In this document: piece after piece, positions 47,570 to 55,846 of the stretch | How the letters are laid out: every line of letters starts with the position of its first letter | Numbering within the stretch: the first letter of the stretch is position 1 | NCBI RefSeq assembly: GCF_029906345.1 | Contig: NZ_JARYGY010000008.1 | Location: forward strand, 186,001 to 250,000 | Direction: 5' to 3' | Origin: Aquimarina mycalae | GTDB taxonomy: Bacteria > Bacteroidota > Bacteroidia > Flavobacteriales > Flavobacteriaceae | Length of the DNA: 64,000 bases | Made by a program: the position numbers and the translations under genes | Notes under the pieces: generated by a model | Database searches by the model: none | The model's input: only the letters and a program-made list of their open reading frames with translations | Told to the model about the DNA's origin: nothing

Positions 47570-48346
47570 TTACATCATTTTGGCTAATATCTCTTTCATC
47601 ATTTTAGCAGCCAAAAATGCCGTCATGTTCTGAAAGTCTCTATTCGGGTTATATTCAACGATATCTGCACCTATTACTTCTGTATTTATATTTTGAATTA
47701 ATTCGATAACTTGTCTCGAAGATAATCCTCCTGGTTCATGATGTGAAACTCCTGGAGCAAAAGCAGGATCGAACCCGTCCATATCAAGAGAGATATATAG
47801 AGGGTTTTCGAATTTTGGAATTTTAGAAAGATTTAAATCCTTCATTTGATGTATTTCTACATTAAATTTATCTGCTTGTTCAGTTTGGTGGGTATTTAAC
47901 GTTCTGATCCCAACTTGCACTAATCTAGACGCAAATCCATTTTCCATGATTCGTGCAAATGGGCAGGCGTGAGAGTATGGATCTCCTTCAAAATTATCGT
48001 ATAAATCTGCATGAGCGTCTATTTGAAGAATATCTAAGATTGGATATTTTTTAGAATGGGCTTTAATAATGGGAAAAGTAATTGAATGATCACCACCAAG
48101 CGTAAATATTTTTTGATTTGTATCAAGGTGGTTTGTAGTTATCTTTTCAATATCAAAATATTCCGAAATTTCGTAATCCCCTTTATCTGTGATATTCGAG
48201 TTTTCTATAGACGTTCCATTTTCGGCGAATAAATTGATAGAACCAGAATGTAATGCCTTTCTTATTAATGGAGGAGCAAGTTTTGGTCCTTGTTGAAAAG
48301 ACGATTTTTCATCAAACTGGATTCCCTGAATGATTATTTTGTTCAT
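47570..48346 (-). CDS. Arginase/agmatinase-family ureohydrolase
   Basis: 258 aa. The two-manganese ligands are visible in GGDHSITFPI, IDAHADLYD and LDMDGFDPA. A compact family member, nearer agmatinase or formimidoylglutamase than eukaryotic arginase. Single gene; the specific substrate is not determinable from sequence. Confidence 0.92.
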   Translation of the reverse strand: MNKIIIQGIQFDEKSSFQQGPKLAPPLIRKALHSGSINLFAENGTSIENSNITDKGDYEISEYFDIEKITTNHLDTNQKIFTLGGDHSITFPIIKAHSKKYPILDILQIDAHADLYDNFEGDPYSHACPFARIMENGFASRLVQVGIRTLNTHQTEQADKFNVEIHQMKDLNLSKIPKFENPLYISLDMDGFDPAFAPGVSHHEPGGLSSRQVIELIQNINTEVIGADIVEYNPNRDFQNMTAFLAAKMMKEILAKMM

Positions 48347-48493
48347 GTTATAAAACGTATAAAGTAATTGTCATAGTAAATAAAGCCTGATTGTTTTGTA
48401 ATATGGAATTTTTGCTTGTGAATGCTTTTTTATTTACTGGCTTTGATTCTCTGTTTTTTTTGGGAAAAATAATCCTTGTAGGTAGAGGCAGTG

Positions 48494-48859
48494 TTAAGCT
48501 TTTCTAAGGATCTTCTCCATTTTTCTACCTCTTGCCAATTCTTCTATCAACTTGTCCAGATATCTTCCTTTTTTTGTTAATGGAGTTTCAATTTCTTCAA
48601 TCCTATATCCACAAATTACTCCTTTAATTAGATGAGCATTTGGATTCAATTTTGCGTTTGCAAAGAATGTTTCAAAAGTCACTTTCTCATCAATTAGCTC
48701 TTGCAGTTTTTTATCATCGAAACCAGTTAACCATTCTATTACTTGATGTAACTCTTCTTTTGTTCTTCCATTTTTTTCTACTTTGGTAACATAATGAGGA
48801 TACACAGAAGCAAAGGTCATTTTAGCTACTCGCGCATCGTGTTCTGGTGTTGTTTTCAT
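48494..48859 (-). CDS. DUF2200-family protein
   Basis: 121 aa. [35 protein letters not shown] and [38 protein letters not shown] are diagnostic. Small helical cytosolic protein of unknown role, often seen in mobile or accessory contexts. Confidence 0.92.
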   Translation of the reverse strand: MKTTPEHDARVAKMTFASVYPHYVTKVEKNGRTKEELHQVIEWLTGFDDKKLQELIDEKVTFETFFANAKLNPNAHLIKGVICGYRIEEIETPLTKKGRYLDKLIEELARGRKMEKILRKA

Positions 48860-48958
48860 GTCGTTTGTTGTTGATATTTCCTCCTTTAAAAATAAGTTAT
48901 TTTGTGTTTCTTATCTAATATTTCCTCTATCGTTTTAGTTTCTTAAACTATTATTTAT

Positions 48959-49501
48959 TCATTTTTCTTTTTTTTTCCACTTTTCCCAATTGGGAGATTC
49001 TTTTCGCCATAATGGGAGCGCCTCTATGTCTAATTGATGACTAGGAAATTGTACATACCATGTTGTAGCAGTATATCTATCTGTTCCACCACCTGCGATC
49101 GTATCCTGAAAATAATTTGTCATAAAACCAGTTGAATATCCATTTGTCCCAGAAATTTTGGTCCAGTGATTTTGTGTCCTGAATCTGATTTTGAGTGAAT
49201 CACCATCAATCCGTGGTGCCTGACCAACAATAGTATTGATTTGTGCAAAAACTTCTTCTCCTTGAAAAATGGTTAAAAAATCGGCGGTAGCTACATGTTC
49301 TACACGATTACTTCCCCAGCCAATTCTAACGGGGTAGCCTAATCGTACTGCATCAATCAGCTTTGATTTATCTCCAAAAGTTACTTGTCCATTCTCATCA
49401 TTTCGAAAAACCATTTGCCATCCTTCATTCGATTTATCTGATGTTTTGCAAGAGCAAAATAAAAGTAACATCAGGCAAGATATTATTATAAAATTATTCA
49501 T
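48959..49501 (-). CDS. Hypothetical lipoprotein, 180 aa
   Basis: Lipobox LFCSC (Cys18). The mature part has SKLIDAVRLGYPVRIGWGSNRVEHVATADFLTI, a beta-rich fold that I do not recognise. Part of the accessory minus-strand block. Confidence 0.8.
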   Translation of the reverse strand: MNNFIIISCLMLLLFCSCKTSDKSNEGWQMVFRNDENGQVTFGDKSKLIDAVRLGYPVRIGWGSNRVEHVATADFLTIFQGEEVFAQINTIVGQAPRIDGDSLKIRFRTQNHWTKISGTNGYSTGFMTNYFQDTIAGGGTDRYTATTWYVQFPSHQLDIEALPLWRKESPNWEKWKKKEK

Positions 49502-49526
49502 TGCTCGAGATTTTATTTTGATTTAT

Positions 49527-50024
49527 TTATTCTTCCGAATTTAATGTTTTTAGATAATCTAATATTTCATTCGAGACCTTGGTCATTTTGGGTTCTATTT
49601 TTTCGGACAGTGCATTCAGATTATTAAAATCAGGATTTTTAACCAAGACAGTTTCAAGAATAGAATATTGAGGCATTTCCGTTCTGTCTTTATTCCATTG
49701 TGTCATTTTTAAAAGTTCCCAATATTTTTTTTGATTCGGTATGGTGTTTCCCAAAAGCCAAATCTCGAATCTCATTTCCAAATGATTTAATACTAGCCCA
49801 AATTTTAGTTTTTTACTTTTTAAAAAATCATTGGAATAGTAAAAATACGTATAGTCCAGATATCCGTGAAGAATTCCAGCAAATGAGTATTGGTCAGAAA
49901 AACTTTTCATGAAATCTGTTCTTAATTTCATAACAAATTTAACTAACTCGTTATAGGCGATTAATATATCTCCTTTGTTAAGTTGTTCTTTATAAATCGA
50001 AATATATTTATTTAGATCCTCCAT
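49527..50024 (-). CDS. DUF7000-type hypothetical protein
   Basis: 165 aa, helical, no signal. NKYISIYKEQLNKGDILIAYNELVKFVMKLRTDF followed by GILHGYLDYTYFYY matches a family of small proteins in Bacteroidota and Firmicutes that I know only as DUF7000. Unknown role. Confidence 0.75.
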   Translation of the reverse strand: MEDLNKYISIYKEQLNKGDILIAYNELVKFVMKLRTDFMKSFSDQYSFAGILHGYLDYTYFYYSNDFLKSKKLKFGLVLNHLEMRFEIWLLGNTIPNQKKYWELLKMTQWNKDRTEMPQYSILETVLVKNPDFNNLNALSEKIEPKMTKVSNEILDYLKTLNSEE

Positions 50025-50080
50025 TTCAGTTATCTTAATATTCCTTAGTTCTATTGCTTATAGCTATTGTTGCCCTTAGT

Positions 50081-51064
50081 TTATTTTTTCGTTATTTTTT
50101 GAATCCATTGCATTAGTTCATCTTTATCTATTTTATCCCAGGTCGCTTGTGAACTTTTATTTTGTATTGAATTATCTTGGGGTTGTAAAACGATTAATTC
50201 TGAGTTTTCATTTCCTGCAAGTTTTAATTCAGCTAAAAATCCGACTATGTCTGTTGCATTATTTTCATACAGGGTTCTGAAATATTTTTTTAATCTATAT
50301 TTTATGGCAGGTTCAATATAAGCTCTTACCGAATAATCTTTGTAAAATTCTATATTTTCATTCTTATCATCAAAGTAGCTATATGTTGAGAAGTTGTGAT
50401 AATTTTCAGAGGCTGTTTCAGGTGTACCGCTCAAATTGGTTTCCAACATGTAATTTATAAATTTTGGTTCCCAAAGATTAATTCGATCGATTCTTATATC
50501 ACGTCTATGTTGATACCATTTTCTTGTCCAATCCATTGTGAAATTACAAATGACAATTCCTTTTAGATTAAGCTGAAATTCAAAGTCACCTTTCTTTATA
50601 AACTCAATATATTTCATCGCTCTATGTCCTACTAAACTTGCTCCCAGAAAGAAAATGTTTTTATTTGGTAGGTTATGTTTTGCAAAAGCTTCTCGAATTT
50701 GACGATGTGTACTATGTATAGATGCTTCAGAAAAGTAAAAGTCAAGTGGGATTTCGGTTGAAACGGACAATACGGCAAAGCTTTTTTCAGAAGCTTGATT
50801 ATACATCTGCTTTGCACTCTTATTTCTTTTGTCATATTCTGAATCCTCAAGAAAAATTAGCACTCCTTTAATAGTGTTACTTTTTGGAAGTATTAGCGTG
50901 TAACCCTTTTGAATTAACGGAAGAAAGTCCTTTTCTCCAGTTCCAGTTCTAATACTATCATTTCTCTTTGGCTTGTAACTTTCAATAATGTTTTGCGAGA
51001 CAATTTTGCTATGACAACTCGTTATTAAAACCAGTAAAAGAAATAGGTTGAAAATCTTGTTCAT
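50081..51064 (-). CDS. Predicted alpha/beta-hydrolase-like lipoprotein
   Basis: 327 aa, lipobox TSC (Cys17). LILPKSNTIKGVLIFLEDSEYDKRN, IFFLGASLVGHRAMKYIEF (GxSxxG nucleophile elbow with Ser) and LKGIVICNFTMDWTRKW suggest an esterase fold. I could not place the acid and His of the triad with confidence. Confidence 0.8.
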   Translation of the reverse strand: MNKIFNLFLLLVLITSCHSKIVSQNIIESYKPKRNDSIRTGTGEKDFLPLIQKGYTLILPKSNTIKGVLIFLEDSEYDKRNKSAKQMYNQASEKSFAVLSVSTEIPLDFYFSEASIHSTHRQIREAFAKHNLPNKNIFFLGASLVGHRAMKYIEFIKKGDFEFQLNLKGIVICNFTMDWTRKWYQHRRDIRIDRINLWEPKFINYMLETNLSGTPETASENYHNFSTYSYFDDKNENIEFYKDYSVRAYIEPAIKYRLKKYFRTLYENNATDIVGFLAELKLAGNENSELIVLQPQDNSIQNKSSQATWDKIDKDELMQWIQKITKK

Positions 51065-51080
51065 ATTTTATCAAATTATA

Positions 51081-51144
51081 GACAACGGTTTGGCTATGAG
51101 AAGTAGTGTTCTGAAGGTACTATTACGTATAGGTTTTGTTGTGC
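51081..51144. repeat. attC-like imperfect palindrome between two accessory genes
   Basis: One end begins GACAACGGTTTGGCTATGAG and the other ends TATAGGTTTTGTTGTGC. The two ends are imperfectly complementary around a variable middle and carry ACAAC/GTTGT edges, like integron cassette recombination sites. It lies between the hydrolase and hipA genes. An integrase gene is not in the window, so the identification is tentative. Confidence 0.4.
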
Positions 51145-51162
51145 AATTGTACTTTTTAAATT

Positions 51163-52464
51163 TTAGAATGTATTTAAACTGTTATGAATTCTTTCTTTCA
51201 AATCATTTCTCAATTCTGCTCGTTCGGCATAATTATTCCATGATTTTATTATAGAGTTAATTTCATCAATGATTTTCGCTCCTTTTTTTATGTTATTGTC
51301 CTTAGCTATTGTCATTAAATCATCTTTATTGATATCCAGTCTTTTTCCGTTGACACTTAATGTTTGTTTGTTTACCCAATGATTGTTAGGGTCGAAAGAA
51401 AAACATAAGTCATATGCTGGTGCTAATCTCCATTTTTCATCCTTTTTTAATATGAATGAAAAATTCTTTGTATGGTCATCATAGTTTGTAGCTAATACAT
51501 TAAATACCATTCTTCGAAACATTTGTTCTGCTTCAGGATAGGTCAATTGTAGTAGTCTCATTGTTTGAAACACTTGTTCGTAACTGTAACCATACATGTC
51601 ATTGAAATCGTAATGTTGTAAACCACACAATGATTGTATATGATGTTTTATGTTTTCCTGTCTATCAAAACGTTTGGTCATAAAATGAGCTCTTCCATTT
51701 TCTTCTAATAATTGACATTCACTTATTTCAATTCCACTTTCGATAGCCATAAGGTAATATGCATATTCTACTCGACCCCAACCAGAACTTTCACCAAACT
51801 GTTCTCCGCTTACACCATCAAGTTTTAGTAGCCAATGCTCGAAACCTTTAGGAACATTACCTTGTCCGGACCTTATTTCTTTAGTTTTAGGATTATATCC
51901 AATTACGGCTTTTGGACGAGCTCCACCAGCAGATGTTCCTATTTTTAATATTTCCATCATTGCTTTCTCCTCATTTTTATTAAGGTTGGCTAAAAATTCT
52001 TCGCGTTCATTTAAAATTTTTCTTGCAACTTCAACCAAGCTATTAAGTTCTAGTGAGAAAGTTTTTATTCCAGTTTTTATTTGTGCTGGTTCAAATTCTA
52101 TTGCTCCCATTCCTCTTGTACCAATAAAACACAGTTTTTCGACAGGATTCATGCTGTTTTCTGGTCTTCCTTGTTGTGATATCCATGTGTTAATAAGCTT
52201 GTTTCCGTACTTGTCAGGTAGAGAGTCGGATAACAGTCCTGGTAACCCTTTGAAAGTATCTTCAGTTTCATTGCGACCCTTTCTAATTTCTGGAAAACTA
52301 TAAATTCTAGAGCCTTGAGCAATTGGCATTTTAATTGGCGATAAATCCCAGCCTTTTTCTATAAATTTTGAATCATATTGGAAATAACCTAATTGTTGTG
52401 ATTCATCCCATCGAATAGCCCCAGCTAATTCGCCCCATATTTTTACTTCTGCTACATCTACCAT
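51163..52464 (-). CDS. hipA: HipA-family serine/threonine kinase toxin
   Basis: 433 aa, about full family length. An N-terminal HipA1 domain, then GTSAGGARPKAVIGYNP (phosphate/Ser loop), LLKLDGVSGEQFGESSGWGRVEYAYYLMA, catalytic loop NYDDHTKNFSFIL and metal motif APAYDL. HipA phosphorylates targets such as glutamyl-tRNA synthetase and slows growth. It overlaps the upstream HTH gene by 7 bp, as in hipBA operons. Confidence 0.93.
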   Translation of the reverse strand: MVDVAEVKIWGELAGAIRWDESQQLGYFQYDSKFIEKGWDLSPIKMPIAQGSRIYSFPEIRKGRNETEDTFKGLPGLLSDSLPDKYGNKLINTWISQQGRPENSMNPVEKLCFIGTRGMGAIEFEPAQIKTGIKTFSLELNSLVEVARKILNEREEFLANLNKNEEKAMMEILKIGTSAGGARPKAVIGYNPKTKEIRSGQGNVPKGFEHWLLKLDGVSGEQFGESSGWGRVEYAYYLMAIESGIEISECQLLEENGRAHFMTKRFDRQENIKHHIQSLCGLQHYDFNDMYGYSYEQVFQTMRLLQLTYPEAEQMFRRMVFNVLATNYDDHTKNFSFILKKDEKWRLAPAYDLCFSFDPNNHWVNKQTLSVNGKRLDINKDDLMTIAKDNNIKKGAKIIDEINSIIKSWNNYAERAELRNDLKERIHNSLNTF

Positions 52465-52811
52465 CCCAAATCTTCTTTTTTACTGTTGTCAATTTTCTTT
52501 GGAGAGGCATGCTTTCTTTTATTTTTCTTAAGTTTTGCATATTCGATTGGACTTATTTGGTCTTGCACCTTGAATACATCCATAACATATAGTAAATCAA
52601 GAACTCTTAATACTTGAATAAGACTATCAATTCTTACTTTTTCCCCTCTTTCTAACAAGCTTAACGTAGAACGACTAATTCCTGCTGTGGTTGCTACTTG
52701 GTTTTGAGATTTATTTTGATTTAAACGATGTAATTGAATAAATTTCCCAATGGTTTCCATCAAAGATTTATCTGACATCGCTCTCCATTCTATGTATGAT
52801 TTATCATTCAT
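52458..52811 (-). CDS. hipB: HipB-like HTH antitoxin
   Basis: 117 aa. An XRE-type helix-turn-helix (NQVATTAGISRSTLSLLERGEKVRIDSLIQVLRVLDLL) and a basic C-terminal tail. It should bind DNA, repress the operon and neutralise HipA. A palindrome at 52854-52863 is a candidate operator. Confidence 0.9.
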   Translation of the reverse strand: MNDKSYIEWRAMSDKSLMETIGKFIQLHRLNQNKSQNQVATTAGISRSTLSLLERGEKVRIDSLIQVLRVLDLLYVMDVFKVQDQISPIEYAKLKKNKRKHASPKKIDNSKKEDLGW

Positions 52812-52853
52812 AATAAAATTATTATGTTGTTTTTGAATGCTATCTAATACAAA

Positions 52854-52863
52854 AATACGTATT
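52854..52863. promoter_or_regulatory. Candidate hipBA operator
   Basis: AATACGTATT, a perfect 10-bp palindrome 42 bp upstream of the hipB start, with a further AATAC just to its left (52846-52850). Placement fits autorepression, but no experimental or comparative support is available here. Confidence 0.4.
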
Positions 52864-52963
52864 AAATGTTTTAAAATACAATATTAATGAATGATAAATA
52901 ATGCAAAGTGACTAAAAAAAGCAGTAATGACTGAAAAATCATTCATAATAATTGAGTAAAACA

Positions 52964-52975
52964 TAGTTGTAGCTC
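52964..52975. repeat. Left arm of the 12-bp inverted repeat flanking the GNAT gene
   Basis: TAGTTGTAGCTC, the exact complement of the sequence at 53538-53549 on the other side of the acetyltransferase gene. The pair encloses the gene like cassette ends. Confidence 0.6.
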
Positions 52976-52979
52976 GTTT

Positions 52980-53519
52980 TTATTTGCATGCTTTAATCAT
53001 TCTATACATTCCTCTGTATTTTTTATACATTAAATCCGAGTCAAATTGAAATTTTGTTTTTTTTGAGAACCCCGCTTTTTCATAAAACTTGATTGTTTGG
53101 TGTTGTGTATCCATTACCTCCAACCAAATTGTCTTCTTTTCAGACTTGCAAAACTCCTCTTCCACCCAATTTAAAATTTTAGTTCCAATTCCTTTACCCT
53201 GTGTTTTATCTGATAAATATATGCGTTGAAGTTTCACCATTGAGTTATCTAATATATCTGGTATTTGTTCATTGATAATAATTCGTAATATTCCTATGCT
53301 TTCTTTTTCATAGTTTATTAGATAGTAGAATGAGTCTGGGTCTTTTAACTCCTTAATTAAATTATTCTTTGAGTATAATCTATTAATGTACTCTGTACCT
53401 CTATCCAACCACAAATGACTATAAACTGGAGGATAAATATTCCTCATTAGTCTTAATAATTCCCTATGGTCTTCTTCCTCAACTTTTCTTAAACTAACTT
53501 TATCGTTCAGAATTATCAT
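52980..53519 (-). CDS. GNAT-family N-acetyltransferase
   Basis: 179 aa. The acetyl-CoA-binding motif RIYLSDKTQGKGIGTKILNWVEEE (Q/RxxGxG/A type), LEVMDTQHQTIKFYEKAGFSK and a beta-bulge start are all present. Substrate not predictable. Flanked on both sides by exact inverted 12-mers, which suggests an independently mobile cassette. Confidence 0.9.
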   Translation of the reverse strand: MIILNDKVSLRKVEEEDHRELLRLMRNIYPPVYSHLWLDRGTEYINRLYSKNNLIKELKDPDSFYYLINYEKESIGILRIIINEQIPDILDNSMVKLQRIYLSDKTQGKGIGTKILNWVEEEFCKSEKKTIWLEVMDTQHQTIKFYEKAGFSKKTKFQFDSDLMYKKYRGMYRMIKACK

Positions 53520-53537
53520 CTATGTTTTTTTTTTAAT

Positions 53538-53549
53538 GAGCTACAACTA
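53538..53549. repeat. Right arm of the 12-bp inverted repeat flanking the GNAT gene
   Basis: GAGCTACAACTA, complementary to 52964-52975. It lies 18 bp upstream of the GNAT start codon. Confidence 0.6.
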
Positions 53550-53601
53550 AAATTATAATAGTAAGACGCTTTATTTGCTATACACTTTGCAGTGCAACGT
53601 T

Positions 53602-54495
53602 TTAATTAGGCACATTTACTATTTCAGAACTAACCCATTTTAACTTTCCATTATTTGAATAAAAAATAAATTTTCCATCTACAGAAAGTGATGGTGCAAA
53701 ATCCTGACGAGTAGTGTTAATTTGATCTCCTAAACTTTGAGGTTTTGTCCAATTGCTTTTTGGATCCTTGTAACTATAATAAAGACTACTGTTACCATTT
53801 TCGTTAATTGAAAAAATTATAAAACTTTCATCTGGTGAAATGTAAGGGTCAAATTCATATTTTTCTGTATTTAATGGTTGTCCAACATTCCTTGGTTTCG
53901 AAAATTCATCGTTATCCAATACTTTTATAGTATAGATATCAAAAGAACCCTCGCCACCCGTTCTATTTGAAGAGAAAAAAGCATTTCCTTTATCCGAAAT
54001 TGAGAAAAAATACTCATCAAATTCATCAGAATTAATAGGTTTAGGAAGTGGTTTGGGATTCTCCCATACACCATTTTCATTATTTGTATACCAGATATTC
54101 CAATCTAAATTTTTATCATTTGGTTTGGTTGGCCTATCCGAAATAAAGTATAATTTATTTCCTGTTTTGGTTAAAAAAGGGTCTGCGTCACTGTAGTTTG
54201 GGTCAGAGAATGAAGCAATTTTTGGTGAACTCCATTTATCATTTTGCTTTTTTGAGAAGTAGATATTTTCTTTAGAATTAATAGTGGTGAAATAAATCTC
54301 ATCACATTTTTTAATTTCCACATTAAATTTAAAACTTCCATTTAAATCTAAAAGTGCAGGATTAAAATCTTGTGGTATAGAATCTGGTTTTGTTAAATCA
54401 AAATAATGACAGCTATTTTCTTGAGCGACCATTTTAGAGTTAGCTAGAATAAGTATGCAGGTAAAAATTACTTTTTTCAAAATAGTTTGTATCAT
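53602..54495 (-). CDS. WD40-like (PD40) beta-propeller secreted protein
   Basis: 297 aa with a signal peptide (cut near VAQE). Repeated FxSDRxxxxxxxxD-type units: YFISDRPTKPNDKNLDWNIWY, FFSSNRTGGEGSFDIY, FIIFSINENGNSSLYYS, FIFYSNNGKLKW. These are the PD40 propeller blades seen in TolB-like and OmpA-linked proteins. It has no OmpA domain here and probably binds ligand or partner protein in the periplasm. Confidence 0.9.
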   Translation of the reverse strand: MIQTILKKVIFTCILILANSKMVAQENSCHYFDLTKPDSIPQDFNPALLDLNGSFKFNVEIKKCDEIYFTTINSKENIYFSKKQNDKWSSPKIASFSDPNYSDADPFLTKTGNKLYFISDRPTKPNDKNLDWNIWYTNNENGVWENPKPLPKPINSDEFDEYFFSISDKGNAFFSSNRTGGEGSFDIYTIKVLDNDEFSKPRNVGQPLNTEKYEFDPYISPDESFIIFSINENGNSSLYYSYKDPKSNWTKPQSLGDQINTTRQDFAPSLSVDGKFIFYSNNGKLKWVSSEIVNVPN

Positions 54496-54707
54496 AATTC
54501 ATTTCTTTTAAGGGTAAGAATGTCGCACAACTACAACATAATAGTAATACACCTTTTATTTTCGATATCATTAATGATGTAAAAGTGCATAAAAATCTAT
54601 ACTACAGATACAACCAGTTGATCTTTCTAAAATAACTAAAAAATACTAATAATTAAAAGAGATGCTTTGATCCCTATGAATAGGACTCAGTAGGTTATTT
54701 AATCACA

Positions 54708-55838
54708 TCACAGAACAGCGTTTTTTGTTACAAACACCTTAAAATCCTGATGTCTCCTTTTCCAAAATTCAGCGTTTTTCCATCTGGTTTCTGCTTTATA
54801 AAAAATCGATTTATGTTGTATGTAATGTTGCCAAATTTGGTGTGTTTGTTGTGTGTAGATTTTTTCAACTTCATCTGTAAATTTTAGTTGCTTAATTAAT
54901 TTACTTAATTGCATAGCACTAGCCATAGCGTTAAACATTCCTTGTGAAGATAAGGGGTCAAAACTTACAGCGGCATCTCCCAAGGCTGCCCATTGCCGTC
55001 CAGCAACTTGCTCTAATTTGGTAGAATTTGCAGCAACAGTTCCGTGAAATTTAATGGAGCCATTATGCACGTTTAATAGATCGTAAATCTCCTTGTTTTC
55101 CTGTGCCAGTTTTAAAAAAGATTCGGTAGTCTTCAGTTCGTTTTTATCTATTAAATCTGCATCGGTATGAAAAGCTACAACCCGTTGGTTGTTTGGAATT
55201 ACTGCGCTATACCACCAACCATTTTCGCCTGCAGCGATCGTACTCATTACATTCTCTTGAGTGTTGGGTACAGAAACCCAACAGGCAATCAGTTTGTCTA
55301 CAACTTGACGTTTGATTCCTAAACTTTTTGCAAAATGAGACTGTCTTCCCGTTGCATCTATCACAAAAGATGCGGCAATAGGAAAAGGTTTTGAATTTTT
55401 ATCATTTGATACTACTTGTATCTTCCACTCAGATTTATATGAACTACTATATAGTTTCGTGTCCCAAATACAATGTACACCTCGTTTTTCTGCAGCTGTT
55501 CTTAAGAAACCTTCAAAAGCTTTTCTGTCCAGATTTTTGACAAAACCATCAGGATTTCTTAAATGATCTACAATATGTACCTGATCGCTTCCCCAATAGG
55601 ATTGCATTCCTAAATTTTGTTGATATAAAGCGCCGACTTCACGTTCTATATCTTCCAGCAAATCAAGTTCTTTTAAGATGCGTTGAGCAGCAGGAGCAAG
55701 AGATTCACCAATTCTTTCTTTAGGTTCTGCGAGTTTATCAATCAGGGTTACATGGTAAGAATCAACCAAAGAAATGGCGGCAATGCAACCTGCAATACCA
55801 CCACCTATGATTACTATATCTGTTTGTAACATTGACAA
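54708..55838 (-). CDS. LodB-like FAD-dependent maturation enzyme
   Basis: 376 aa. FAD motif IVIIGGGIAGCIAAISL near the start, later GDAAVSFDPLSSQGMFNAMASAMQL, as in tryptophan-halogenase-like flavoproteins. The halogenase active-site motif WxWxIP is not seen. LodB-type proteins are needed to form the cysteine tryptophylquinone cofactor of LodA. It starts 8 bp after the LodA gene. Confidence 0.9.
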   Translation of the reverse strand: MSMLQTDIVIIGGGIAGCIAAISLVDSYHVTLIDKLAEPKERIGESLAPAAQRILKELDLLEDIEREVGALYQQNLGMQSYWGSDQVHIVDHLRNPDGFVKNLDRKAFEGFLRTAAEKRGVHCIWDTKLYSSSYKSEWKIQVVSNDKNSKPFPIAASFVIDATGRQSHFAKSLGIKRQVVDKLIACWVSVPNTQENVMSTIAAGENGWWYSAVIPNNQRVVAFHTDADLIDKNELKTTESFLKLAQENKEIYDLLNVHNGSIKFHGTVAANSTKLEQVAGRQWAALGDAAVSFDPLSSQGMFNAMASAMQLSKLIKQLKFTDEVEKIYTQQTHQIWQHYIQHKSIFYKAETRWKNAEFWKRRHQDFKVFVTKNAVL

Positions 55839-55846
55839 ATTTGATA